DNA of 64,000 nt. Origin: Ignelater luminosus (taxonomy: Eukaryota > Arthropoda > Insecta > Coleoptera > Elateridae). The translations under genes and the position numbers were made by a program. The notes under the pieces were generated by a model. It was not told where the DNA came from. It worked only from the letters and a program-made list of their open reading frames with translations, and made no database searches. This document shows positions 1-11,179 of this stretch, piece by piece. The DNA lies in contig VTPC01000391.1 in assembly GCA_011009095.1 (NCBI GenBank), forward strand, positions 38,993-102,992, given 5' to 3'. Each line of letters opens with the position of its first letter. Position 1 is the stretch's first letter.

Positions 1-329
1 TAAAGAAAGAGGCAATGGAGGCACATCTCAGAATGTGAGATACAGGGTTATGACTTGGAAATGAATTTAACATCGGTCAGGCTAGCATAGCCGAGTTAGT
101 GGAAAAAAAAATTTCTTGTCTACTTACAAGGTAACACAGGCGGATGATCGGTTAAGGCTGCATAGAAAGTATTCCCTTGCAATCTCAATTAAGAAACAGT
201 GGAAGAACATTAAGGTGACAAGAAAAACTCGGGAACTGACATTTGCCTTGAAAACCCACACGTGCAAGACAGCCTTTCTCTAAGAAAGATTAATGTTTAA
301 GCCATTCTATCGGTAGCTATAGGAACGAT

Positions 330-790
330 GTGAGGATGACGGGGCAAAAGACCAACGGTCAGGCGCCACTAAAAGCGGTCTTCCGCGGAGCCAGGACAAG
401 ATCCTCTTGTGCAGACGATTTGGAAGAACTTGTCACAACAAAGAAGGTTAATCTTGTCTGGGTTGCTGGGAACAGCGAATCCACGGCAACGAAAAGGCAA
501 ATGAACTCGCCAGACTTGGAACCGAATATACCTATTTAGGACCATCTAGGAATATCAAAGCAACATCTCATTAAATATAAAATGCAATTGTACAACTGGT
601 TGTTGCTCATAAATGTAGAGGAAGACTCAACATGCCCTAGATGAGACAATGATGATGAAACGTCCTTCTACTTACTAAGAGGATGTGAGGGTTATGAGAG
701 GCTGTGGTTTAAGACCTTTTAGGCCATTACCCTACAAAAGAAGGAGTTGAGCTCTCTAGCCTGGACTACTGACACCCTCACTTTTTACGG
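330..790 (+). pseudogene. Non-LTR retrotransposon ORF2 C-terminus (RNase H and tail), decayed
   Basis: This is the C-terminal end of a LINE-type ORF2 with an RNase H domain. The first frame (330-539) holds a stretch ending in VNLVWVAGNS, which matches the conserved 'vtLvWVPGHsG' RNase H block. The frame then shifts by one base and continues as HGNEKANELARLG, the 'GNEkADeLAr' block, as far as a stop near 570. Further on (about 630-770) a third segment reads YLLRGCEGYERLW, interrupted by stops, and resembles the cysteine-containing tail after RNase H in I/Jockey/R1-like elements. No reverse transcriptase is visible in the first 330 bases, so the copy is truncated or begins outside the window. 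The frameshift and stops show it is dead. The exact clade is not resolved. Confidence 0.6.
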
Positions 791-1507
791 GTGTCGGATA
801 GATTAGGGCAGAGAACAGAGAAAAGAATGATAGATGGCCGTAAAAGTGGTTGAGTGAATGGCCAGGATTTAATAAAAAAGGGCCTATAGAGGCCTATTTG
901 CTGAGCATTAGGTTTCCCGACTACTACTATTACTTTGATAATATTGATAATTATACAAATGTGAAATTTCAAAAAAACAATGAATTTTCTGACAAAGTAT
1001 TAATGTGATGTGTAATTTTAACAGCTGAGATTGTTTGACAGTCAGAAAAGCCAGTTGCGGATTAGACGTTAAACAGAGAAAGTTATACATGTGAATGTTT
1101 ATCAAAATGGGTTGATTTGTTTAAAACATGTCATCCTCAGGATGATACAGTGTTTTGGCCAAACTTGGCTTCATGCCATTACGCTAGAGAGCAACATAAT
1201 ATTTGTGGCTATAAACAACAATTCTGACGAGGAAAGTTTATGATAACTATGGCTAGGATATATGCATACACATATGCATCGTAAGATTCTAAAATATGCA
1301 CTTAAATATGCGATGAAAATACACTTCAGAGTAAATTTAAAGAAAATATACACCTTTGTTATTTTGGAAACAAAAAGGATACATTCACATTTATTTCCAT
1401 TTTTATTGTAAAGATTATTAGAATTATTTAACTATTTACAACAATTAATTGCTATTTACAATTGCATATATTTTTAAAGTATCAAAAGTAAATAAATGTC
1501 TGTTACC
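791..1507. other. AT-rich stretch without recognised gene
   Basis: Only short ORFs without recognisable motifs are present. A near-perfect palindrome with 7-bp arms around one central base lies at 1131-1145. The lower part of this stretch may hold the missing last exon or 3' end of the old hAT element described next, but I could not recognise it. Confidence 0.4.
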
Positions 1508-2098
1508 TGAAGAAATTGTTTTATACTTGGTTCAACATTGCAAGATGAAAGTGGAGCATATTTAGAATTATTTAGTTTCACTATAGTGTAGCATTTAAGT
1601 TTACTCACGATGTCACCTTGCCCTATTATTGCCTCATTTATTTTTTAACTAATTTAAAACCTACATTTTTAAATGCCTAACTCGTTTGTAAGGTTAATAC
1701 ATTCTTCAATTGATATTCCTTGTGTTTCTAATTTATTAATTGCTTTCGCTAAACAATTGAAATAGAAACTTCTCTCGTGTTTCCTTAGCATTAACTGCGT
1801 TTTGTACTTTTCCTATGCATAGAGCATCGTTTTTGCTAAACGTATTTACAATTTTCTTAATAGTTTCAAAATAATTCGCATCATATTCTGAAGTAGAAAG
1901 CCAAGTACCTCACCTTGTTACAATAGGCGACGGAGGAAGTGATACTCTCTGTGACATTTCTCTAAATTTATTTATACGACTGGGAGTTTTACTTTTTTGT
2001 AGCTGAAATTATGTTATTTACTTTGGGATGTATTTCTCGCACTTTGTCCGTGCCTCGATACAATCCTGGCGCCAGACAACTCCAACCTTGGGCAGATA

Positions 2099-3288
2099 CG
2101 AGGGTGGTCTGAAAACTTTCCGACCTAACAAAGATACAAGACATTTTTTCTGAAATTTTTTTTTTATTTTTCAACATAGTCTCCTTGTAATTCTACACAC
2201 TTCTCCCAGCGATGCTCCCATCTCTGTAACCCGTCCAAATAGTACTCGGCATTTTCCTCTGCAAAATAATTGTTCACGAAGGTGATTGCCTCTTCATTTG
2301 ACGAAAATCTTTGTCCTCCGAGTGCAATTTTTAGATGAGGGAACAAAAAGAAGTCTCTTGGGGCTAGATCTGGTGAGTAAGGCGGATGGTCAAGCAGTTC
2401 AAACCGTAATTCGTGGATTTTCGCCATGGCAACCGCTGAGGTGTGAGACGATGCGTTGTCTTGGTGAAACAGGATTTCCTTTTTCTGCAAATGTGGCCGT
2501 TTTTTCGCAAGTTCTGCCTTCAGCTTGTCAAGTAATGATGCATAGTATGCTCCTGTAATGGTTTTTCCTTTTTGAAGATAATCGATTAAAATAACTCCAC
2601 TGTTTAGACTGTATTTTTGTTTCGGGCGTATAATGGTGTATCCAAGTTTCATCTACAGTAATTAATCGGCGCCAGAACTCGGATTTATTTCGCCTAAACT
2701 GCGCTAAAAGAGCGTTGGAAATATTCATTCGAACACGTGAGCAAACGCGGCACCCAACGCGCGGACAGCTTTCTCATGCCTAAATGTTGATTTAATATGT
2801 GACAAACACGTTCTTTTGACATGTTCATAACCTCTGCTATCTCTCTCACTTTAATTCGGCGGTCGTCTAGCACCATTTGGTGAACTTTGGCGATGTTTTC
2901 GTCGGTAGTTGCAGTTTTTGGACGTCCCAAACGTTCATCGTCTCCCAAGCTCTTACGGCCACGTTTAAATTCAGCAGCTCAAAATTTCACTGTGGTAAAT
3001 AATGGTGCAGAGTCCCCATACACAGAATCCAACTTATCTTTTATTTGCGAAAGCGTATTGCCTTTCAAAAACAAATATTTAATGACAGCTCGATACTCGA
3101 TTTTGTCCATTTTCACAAAAAAACTCACATCAACTCACTCAAACGACTGTTACATAAAAACTGCGCGTCCAAAATGGCTGAAACTTTGGTGAGTAACTGT
3201 CAACAGATGAACAACGAAATTCAGTAGTTTTTATTTACAAGTGCTGCCATCTTCACGTTGAGATCGGAAACTTTTCAGACCACCCTCG
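2099..3288 (-). mobile_element. Mariner element copy A (defective, minus orientation)
   Basis: A 1190-bp mariner flanked by TA target duplications (2097-2098 and 3289-3290). Its inverted ends begin CGAGGGTGGTCTGAAAA, the same family as the plus-strand copy at 12838-14129. Compared with that copy it lacks 89 bp, from the sequence corresponding to 13541-13629, where TGGA occurs at both edges. It also lacks 14 bp near the WVPRLLT motif, where ACG occurs at both edges. Both losses shift the frame. It sits inside the old hAT gene. Confidence 0.93.
2164..3130 (-). pseudogene. Mariner DD34D transposase, inactivated by two deletions
   Basis: The start corresponds to MSFFVKMDKIEY at 3130. The N-terminal helix-turn-helix region is readable to 2694, where the 14-bp deletion after VPRLLT shifts the frame. 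The next frame (2528-2728) carries the first catalytic aspartate in ITVDETWIHHYTPE. After the 89-bp deletion the last frame (2164-2652) carries FHQDNASSHTS and YSPDLAPRDFFLFP, so all three catalytic aspartates survive but in different frames. One stop near 3000 also replaces a glutamine-like position in the N-terminal part. It cannot make an active transposase. It may still respond to transposase made from copy B, because its ends are intact. Confidence 0.9.
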
Positions 3289-3318
3289 TAGAGGACTACA
3301 ATAATAACAACTTTATTG

Positions 3319-5221
3319 CAGTGGCGACCCGTTATAAGGAGCCAAGGAGCCATGGCACCATGGCACCAGCACAAAGACATTTCATTTTCCAATTTGAAAA
3401 AAATAATTTATACTCTTAGAATTCTCTTCTTTAAAGTCTGACCTTTACCAGAGATTAAAAAATTAAAAATTGCTGTTTTATAAATATAAATATAGTAAAC
3501 AAGTAAACACCGCGCGTACAAAATGATAAAAATAAAAGTTTGAAGACTGTCAATGTGCTGCTCCAACGCTTTTAAGCGGCTATAGACTTTAGCGGGGGGC
3601 TGGCGGGTGAGGGAGGGTGTTCGGAATTAGCGAACTACTTGAGCCAAGGCAGAAGTGGCTCCTGCAGTCCAGTCACCATAGATACGTGGTGCGGGTGCGT
3701 CGTGTTAGTTACGCTACACCCGGTTTGAAACTTGGCGTGAAGTGTAAAAGTGAAGTACAATATGAACGCAATACGTGAACTTTTAAAAAGATCTTATCTA
3801 CCTATTCTTTGGAAGAAAAGTAAGAAATAAAAGAACTCGGAAGACCTCTACCGGATTTAGATATTTCGAAAACACAGGGTGCCTCCACTTCGAAATCCAG
3901 TTCTAAAGGACGAATTAGAAAATTTAATAGAAATGTTTACTTCAGAAATGACTGGATATGTGGGTGTAACGAGAAACACGCATTGTTTTGTTTTCCGTGT
4001 GTTTTATTCGGTGGCGAAGTGAAACTAGATAGAATTTTTATTCATGGGGCGTTAACACTGTTTATTAATACAGACAGAAACTGATAAGCGTCATGGAAAC
4101 ATTGGAAAATGACGAAACCAGTACTTCGGAATCTATAATCGAACGAGCCGGGGCCTACAAACTTAGATTAAGAGACAAAGATTTTATGTGTTGGTTAACA
4201 ATTTTTCATAAAATAATGCCTCACGTTGAAATAATTTTTAAACAATTACAAAAGACAAATACCGACCCAGTCAAGATCAGACAGGATTTACAGAATTTTA
4301 AAAATGAAATACAAAAAATACGCAATCAAATGAATTACATTATTGCAAATATTGACAGTGATAGGCACCTCTTCAAAAAGGCTACGCACGCAGCATCTTA
4401 ATAAGAAAGCCTTGGAAATTTGTGACTCTATTATTCAGCAAGTAAGAACAAGATTTAGTTTTACTGAACATCTAGTAGCTACAAATTTATTCGAGGTGGA
4501 AAAATTTCCAGAGAAGCATCTTCCTGAAGTGGTTAGTGTTTATCCTTTTTTAGAAAAACATAATTGAAACTGAACTGCAGGTACTTTATGAACGAGAAGA
4601 GTTGAAAGATGTTTCTGGGGCTGTCTATCTTTTATCGTTAATTTCACAAGAAGGAATGCGTGGTACTTTTCAAGAAAACTTACATCTTTTGGAAGAATTA
4701 GTGACATCGCCCATGTCTACATCCGAAACCGAGCGTTGTTTCTCCATGCTGAAAAGGATCAAGACTTTTCTAAGAAACTCTATGGAGGAAGAAAGGCTCA
4801 GTGCATTGGGAATGCGATCAGCTGAAAAATCTTTTCTTAATAGCATGGAAAATTTTAATAAGAGAATGATTGACGTTTTGCTGCTAAAAAAGAACGAAGA
4901 ATGGATTTCACATACCGTACAATTTAAACATTTGTGTTGTTAACATTGACTGATTTAAATGTAACTTTAATAGTTAATAGAATAGTATACCTTGACAAGT
5001 TGGTAAGTATTCATTGTTTTTAGTGAATTGGAAAGATAACATACACAATTACAAACCCTTCCTTTTTCTTAAGTTCGTACTTTTTAAATGTTAAATTTTT
5101 ATAATTTCTAAAGTGAGAAAGAATTGCAATGTTGTACAAATTTTTATACCCTCCTTCCTCTCCACATATTGAACCGCAAAGCCGTGGCTCTACCACCGTA
5201 CAATACCACGAGCCGCCACTG
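3319..5221 (+). mobile_element. Internally deleted hAT element (ZMYM1/TTF-finger type)
   Basis: A 1903-bp element bounded by inverted ends of the form CAGTGGCG-R-CYCGT (3319 onward, and reverse complement up to 5221). It is flanked by a perfect 8-bp target duplication, CTTTATTG, at 3311-3318 and 5222-5229, which is the hAT signature. It carries remnants of a transposase with an N-terminal TTF-type finger and a C-terminal dimerisation domain. The perfect duplication suggests a fairly recent insertion. It landed in the old hAT gene only 20 bp from mariner copy A. Confidence 0.92.
3917..4943 (+). pseudogene. hAT transposase fragments (TTF zinc finger to dimerisation domain)
   Basis: The first segment (3917-4084) reads as a TTF-type zinc finger, with NDWICGC and HALFCFPCVLF giving the cysteine pattern. 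A stop follows. A second segment (4093-4401) contains IMPHVEIIFKQLQK and a helical region typical of the middle of ZMYM1-like hAT proteins, though the DDE/RNase H core before it is largely missing. It continues in another frame (4343-4567). The last segment (4602-4943) is the hAT C-terminal dimerisation domain, with the diagnostic STSETERCFSMLKRIKTFLR followed by ERLSALGMRS. At least two frameshifts and the missing catalytic core make it non-autonomous. I infer the ZMYM1-like subgroup from motif resemblance only. Confidence 0.85.
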
Positions 5222-5960
5222 CTTTATTGTACTGAGTTCCTCCTGACCATAAAGCAGTCATCGATTGATTAAATAAATGAGCAACAACCGAATGATTTGT
5301 GCCCTCAAAAATGTCAATGGCTAAAAGATAGGATTTGGTATTTGCTTCCGAACTTAAAATGTGTAATAGGAAATAATAAAAAATAAGTTAGAATAGATAT
5401 GAACAAATTCCAATTAAATGAGTTATTTTTGTTGTATTTTTTGACTTTGTATTAAATTAAAATTGAATAAACAAGGAAATGAAATTTCTACACACCTCTC
5501 TACGTTATCTATAGATTTATCAATAGAAACGTAGTAGTTAGTCATCTCTCCTAATGAATTTGATTGTGTCCTGGTACAAGCCGTGTAAGTAATTTTTCCT
5601 CAGAGTTAATTCATCGGGTACTGGCACACTTGAAGTCTCCTCCAAAAAACTTCCATATACTGATTACTAATTTTGCTCAGTGAAATATCTGTAGCCGTTA
5701 ATGCACTACTCAGTGTTTTACTTTCGATGTTTAATCGTATTCAGATATTGTGTAACCTGAAAGCGTTTGGTTGCAATTATTTTATCTTCACAGGCTGTGC
5801 AAAATAACACCTTATTATCAGTAGCAAAAACTCAGAATTCGCTTACATAATTTCGAAGGGTAACAGCAATTGATTGTTTTTCTTTGCCTACCTACCTGAA
5901 ATAAACACGTTACAACCGCATATCGGTCAGTTAGGTACTTGCAAGTAGCATTTGGTTTTC

Positions 5961-6794
5961 CAAGCATTGTTCATGTTGTGTTCAGCACAGGGGGGGGGTG
6001 CCTTTTACAGGGATGCCTACATGTGCCAAAGCTAATATGTATTTCTATAAAAAACTAATTAAATTTCAAAATCCCATTAAAGATTTAAAACTACAATTTT
6101 AGAAGAAACATCTATATTTACTTAAAGTAGTCATAAAATGACAATAATAAATCATCTTAAAAGTAAAAACCATTTAACTAAATATTGTGAAATCTACCGA
6201 AATCACTTAAAATTGTTATCTAAAGAGCAAGTAATCTTGTCATCTCAAGGTAACTTAACGAGATGCCTTACTGTAAAAATAAGCTGCCTGACAACCATTT
6301 AAGTACGTTGTAATATTCATTGAACTGCATTTTAAAAAGGAAAAAACTGAATATTTGAAAAAAGAAAAAATTAGAAATAGAATATAAAAGCACCAAAAAG
6401 GTATAATACATGCACTAAAATCAAAATTTTTAAAAACACGCATGCTAAAAATGACCAAAAGATGCATTTACATGCACTTTCAAATTTGCATATGTGGTTC
6501 ACTCTGTATATATTTAATACCTGCAAAGAAAATATGCAAATGCATACAAATTCTAGTTCCAATGATAAAGAATGAGAAACGCAAAAAGAAAAGTAATTAA
6601 GGCGTAGAACTGTTTTAAATTTACCAGAAGTAAATTTTGCCACGGTCTAAGAGCTGATGAAAAACTTTAGAAGGAGACTGCGTATCGTTAATAAAAATTG
6701 ACCACTAGAATTAATTCGAGACATACGTTAACAATTGATATTTGAAAGATATAAAGGGACAGCAGACGGACGACTCATATCCTAGGAACAGTGC
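5961..6794. other. AT-rich interval, no recognised gene
   Basis: Contains a run of nine G near 5990 and short hydrophobic ORFs on the minus strand with no known motif. The G-rich tract close to the N-terminal end of the old hAT gene could mark that element's terminus, but no matching inverted end was found at the other side. Confidence 0.3.
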
Positions 6795-8769
6795 AGCATA
6801 TAGATATTGACAAGTAAGCCAACTCTTCAAAAATCTTTTGTTCTTTTCAAACGCCGGCCGATGACCTTGAACTAAGAGCTGGCTGGTAGTACCGATATTT
6901 TGAACTGGTGGCGCTGCGCTTGTATCAGTGGCGTACGTAGATTTATTTAAGGACATTATGAATTACGAGAAAGGCCACCATTGCATTGTTTGTTATTAAA
7001 TTTCATTTTACCAAATTTATAATGGCATTGTATTAAATTAAAGAAGAGGTTGTAAATCATGCACAAATATCCAAAGAGATCAAATTTATCACAATACATT
7101 TTAGATACATTATTGTTCTTGTACACAAATATCTATCTTCAATAGTTACATTTAAATAAATCAATAAATAAATTGGTTGTTTTCATATTACTTATAAAAA
7201 AATTTATTTTGCTACATATGTTTCTTATTTATACATGTATTAAGTACAACTATTGTTTTTTTATCGACGATTACATTAATATTATTTCTCTTGTTTTACA
7301 AAATTGAAATAAAATAAGACAAAATTACATGCAATATGATACAAACTGCTAACTATAATAAATAACTTATTGTACAGGTTGAAAATATTTTATGTTTCTA
7401 AACTAATTACTAAATAATCCAGGAATGACTTATGCTGAATTTCAATTTGTAGTTTTTATATCCATTGACATAATTAGCTTGTTATGATTTGAAATGGCTT
7501 ACTTTCCCACAACCACATTGTATATGAATTTCTGATACTTCGTTAGAGCCATTGAAACCAATTTAAATTCTGTTTTGTCTCGACAGATTTGTTTTTTGTG
7601 AAAGTTCAATTTAAAAATCAAAATCATATCAATAGTGCAATTATTGGAAATATTCTTGCAATGGTTGATTAACAATTTGCAGCTGTTTCCTCAATGACCG
7701 AACTTGTTGTAATAAACGAATCTTAAGCCGCAATGCTTTTTTTCTCGGTGCCCTCTCACTCAATGACTTTAAGGTTTGGATACTCTGAGGGTGGTGAAGA
7801 CATAGTAGGCACTACGGCAAGATCAAGAATCTGTTAAACATGAAATTTGTAAGAAAACATTAACAGAGTCAATACAAGCAAACCTTATAATTTTACTTTA
7901 AACACCTGTTTGTTTATTAAATCTGGAGATAGCTTTAAATTTGTTTCATTTAAAAATTCATTAAAAAATTTTTAAATAGGGATACTACAATATCCTTCTT
8001 GCAATTTAATGATTTTACTAATGATATAAATATATATTTGTGATTATTTCAAAAGTATAAATAATGAACTACTTAACAGTCTTCATTAGATGAGTCGAAT
8101 TAGTAAATACTACTACGATATTTATTAAAAGCTTAGTAGATATGCATACCTAACAGCTCCTGACTTGTATCTTGTTTTGCTGCTTGCTGGGTTATTATTG
8201 TTGGTATCGCATTTGCAGCAAGACATTTCTTATTTCTGCCTTTAATGAGATGGTCTTCAAAATGTACTGAGCAGATCTTATAATATGAACTTTGCACCAA
8301 CACATCTAAGTTATTTTGGTACACATCATAGATTCCGTTAAAACGTGCCCATTCTTCACATCTACAATATTTATTATGTCAATACATCATTATAGTTAAT
8401 CGGAAGTAACAAAACTTTTGTTTCTTACCTTTGTTTATTCTTGGGAAATTTAAACAAATGTACATTAAACGTTCCGTTATTTATACTTTCATCATACAAA
8501 TGCTCCTCAAAGACATATTTGTAAAAATTCACCAGCGCTAAATAAACATTAATGAATGAAAACTATGAAAACGTGCACAGAAAACGTGTACGACACTGGT
8601 CTAACATGGGTCTAACCTCAATTACTATATGCCGGTAACCTCGCGCTGCGTTTGACCGTCGTGACATCTATTATAGAAACGCGTACTACCAGCCAGCTCG
8701 CGTGTTTGTTTCCGAGCTAGTTTCCCGCGTTTTGTAGGAGTTTTTCTACTTGTCAATATCTATACGCTG
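6795..8769 (-). mobile_element. P-like element carrying a THAP-domain gene fragment
   Basis: A 1975-bp element. Its ends are inverted: the left starts AGCATATAGATATTGACAAG and the right end reads CAGCGTATAGATATTGACA on the other strand. A second inverted block near each end contains AGCTGGCTGGTAGTAC. The flanking octamers (AACAGTGC and CCCAATGC) match at five of eight positions, a plausible decayed 8-bp duplication. A shorter relative at 45912-46736 shares both ends and has a perfect 8-bp duplication, which supports these boundaries. An 8-bp duplication together with a THAP domain fits the P superfamily. No catalytic transposase domain is visible inside. Confidence 0.75.
7640..8620 (-). pseudogene. 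THAP-domain protein with coiled-coil-like tail, inside the P-like element
   Basis: Minus-strand, intron-containing reading. One exon (ending at 8429 with donor GTAAGA) encodes TFNVHLFKFPKNKQR. The next exon (8361-8150) continues as CEEWARFNG and ICSVHFEDHLI, then NAIPTI. This is the HxFPK...W...C-x2-H...AVPT pattern of a THAP DNA-binding domain. The N-terminal Cys pair expected of the C2CH finger is not visible, so the zinc site may be incomplete. An ATG near 8662 (MSRRSN) conserved in both element copies could be the original start. Near 7680-7790 another frame encodes APRKKALRLKIRLLQQVRSLRKQ, a basic coiled coil, but I could not join it in frame. It could be a decayed transposase N-terminus or a short DNA-binding protein. 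Confidence 0.6.
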
Positions 8770-8978
8770 CCCAATGCACCCAGTGTACGTCAAGCGCACG
8801 TTCCTCATACTGAATGTGAAATCGAATAGCGCTCCATATACATTTTAATAGAAAATAAGTGAATCTTTCGAAGAAAGACTGCAAATGAAAGAAAAAAAGA
8901 ATTGAAAGGAACTCAATGTTGAAGAAGAAAAGAAAGAAAAATACAAGGGAAACTCAGAAAAGTAGAATGCAAAAACTG

Positions 8979-10389
8979 CACACATGGAAAAAAGTTAAGT
9001 ATATTGTAATATTTCCGGTTTAAATTCTTATTACTGCATTTAAATTGTATAATATACTTTTTTACCTCCTTTATGATAATGTAAGATCAAGTAGCCACTG
9101 TTTAATTTTCTCAGAAAATTTTTGTTTTCATATTTTGTTAAGTGTTGGGTTTGACAAGATATTTTTATTTAATACGGAATTTAATTTATATATTTAAACT
9201 GAAGATTTCTACAAAACTGAAACACACAATTGTTGTATATCATGGTAAGGGTTCAACGCAAAGTGTGATAAGCAGACTTTATACCAGATATCGACAAACT
9301 GGATCTGTTAAGGAAAAACCTCGCACAGGTAGACCACGAGCCATAACTGCTGAACAAGACACTTGTCAATTACTGCAAAAAGAAATGTAACCTATCCCTA
9401 CTCGAGAATAAGAAATTTATTCTATCAAGCAACAGTAGTAAATGTAACACGTAGAACCATTCTTAATCGACTACATGAAGTAGATTTAAGATCGCGGAGG
9501 TCATGGCGAACAGTTCCTTTGGGAAATGTTCACCAGAGGAACCGCTTAAGATGGTGTCAGGAACGATCTCAATAGAATCGAGAATGGAGTCGTGTTATGT
9601 ATACTGATGAATCTAGGATTGCGTTAAATGGTGATTCTAGGCGTGTGAGAGTATGGAAGTCTTCAAATCAGCGAAATCGGCGAAACCTTGACAAGAGGTA
9701 CATCCATTTGGCAGCGGTGGAGTTATGGTTTGGGCAGGAATCTTTCTAGGTGAGCGCGCGGAATTATACGTTTGCCAGAGAACTCTGAATTCCCGTATAT
9801 ACCAAGATGACATTATAAATGGTATCGTCGAGGACTATAGATACCATTTAGAGCCGCATTTTTTATTTCTAGAAGATAATGCTATCCCACATCGAACGAG
9901 AAATGTGCTGAATCAAATTGTAGAAAACGATATAAACCACATACAATTACCACCTCGTTCTCCACACCTTAATTCGATAAAACATGTATGGGCAATGCTT
10001 AAAACTACATTGAGACAGCATACTCCTCGGCCAACGACTTTAGAAGAACTAAAAGCAGTCTTACCTACAGTTTGGGATAATTTGCCGCAGGAATTGATAG
10101 ATAATGTAATTTTAAGTATGCCACGACGTGTGCAAAGTGTAATTCGCAATCACGGGGGTCACGCACTTTATTAATTATACAAATGACTTTTGAACAATGT
10201 TGGATTTTTGTTTTTATTTTGAGTTATTTAATTTTTATAGTTTTTCTTTTGTTTTTGTTTACATTTCGTTCAGTTCTTGGTTATACGTGTTAAATATTTC
10301 CTATATAAACCTAAATAAATAATAAAACTTAGGTTAATAACAAATTCTATAGGTATTTTTTTAATATCCCTAACTTTTTTCCATGTGTG
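8979..10389 (+). mobile_element. Tc1-like element, decayed
   Basis: A 1411-bp element with inverted ends of about 26 bp starting CACACATGGAAAAAAGTTA. The right end is followed by TA (10390-10391). The left flank is TG, probably a mutated TA. It encloses a broken Tc1 transposase on the plus strand. Confidence 0.85.
9142..10174 (+). pseudogene. Tc1 transposase (DD34E type), frameshifted and with mutated catalytic Glu
   Basis: The first segment (9142-9390) ends with SVISRLYTRYRQTGSVKEK and PRTGRPRAI, the second helix-turn-helix and linker of Tc1 proteins. A shifted frame (9363-9575) carries RRTILNRLHEVDLRSRRSW. The first catalytic Asp lies in YTDESRIALNGDSR near 9600-9635, in a further frame. 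The last segment (9725-10174) has the second Asp in FLEDNAIPH and ends in NHGGHALY, a normal Tc1 C-terminus. The third catalytic residue, normally Glu in SPDLNPIEH, reads SPHLNSIKH here. The Glu is now Lys, with 34 residues between the second Asp and this position. Several frameshifts and the Glu-to-Lys change make it inactive. Confidence 0.9.
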
Positions 10390-11179
10390 TATATAACTAT
10401 AGACAGAAAGGCATGGGAATGGGAAGAATAAAATAAGTCTCTTAAAAGAAGCTCAGTAAAAAAGTCGAAATTGCGCAAAAAATAAAAAAAAATATTTAAA
10501 TAAAAAGTAGACAGAACAAAGGAAGAAGAATGCAAAGGAAATTTACAAGAAATGAGCAATAAAGCAACCTAAGAAAAGCAAAATTTGATTTACATAATAG
10601 CACAAGAAACGAAACAAAAAGGGACTGACATAAGAGAAACAGAATACTAGATATTCTTTAACGGTAGAGGAGAGGACAGAAGGTTAATAATAAAAAGAGT
10701 ATATTTTTCAAAAAAAAATACACAAAGGAACATGGAAATCATCAGACCGGAAAATCATAAACAAAATAGATCATGTGGTAGTTGAAAGAAGAAAAGCCAG
10801 CGGTGTGTAATCAACGTAAGAACGTATACAGGGTTGAATCAGATTGAAACACATAATACATTACAGAAAGAACAGAAAAAAAGAAGTAAAGACAGAAAAC
10901 TAATAAAAAAACTTTGATTATAAATGTTACACTGGCTTGAGTAAAAGATTTTTCAAGACGAAAAGCATTTGAGTGAAAATGAAGATATATAATTATGTAT
11001 GATAACGATCCGATTGTTGAGGTATATTTGACCAGACCTATAGCCCCAATAAAACAGTTTACTGTTTTAATGGTCTTTATTACAATAATAAAAATTATTT
11101 ATTATATTACAAGTATTTGACGAAGAAACTTCATGAATCAATACATTATTACCAGAAGTCGTTATCGCAGATGTAAGCT
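10390..11179. other. AT-rich interval, no recognised gene
   Basis: A-rich sequence with short ORFs. A TACAGGG motif near 10828 may be a fragment of a dispersed repeat terminus also seen elsewhere in the window. Nothing else is supported. Confidence 0.35.

Larger units (their letters stand above)
1508..5960 (-). pseudogene. Old hAT-type transposase gene, split by two younger insertions
   Basis: Reading the minus strand from high to low coordinates gives, in order, the parts of a hAT transposase. A BED-like zinc finger (LFCTACEDKI, then a Q-x5-KH histidine pair) lies near 5750-5830. A central domain with PVPDELTLRKNYLHGLY and YVSIDKSIDN lies at about 5500-5700. SEANTKSYLLAIDIF and NHSVVAHLFNQSMTALW lie at 5230-5355. 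SCLAPGLYRGTDKVREIHPKVN and SRINKFREMSQRVSLPPSP, then a TRW-like GTWLSTSEY, lie at 1890-2090. KYAPLSSCNVE from the C-terminal dimerisation region lies at 1508-1570. Frameshifts and stops are scattered through it. Between about 5355 and 5500 a GT...AG segment looks like an intron. The gene is interrupted by a mariner (2099-3288) and a second hAT (3319-5221). Domain identity comes from motif recognition only; the outer termini of this old element are not resolved. Confidence 0.7.
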
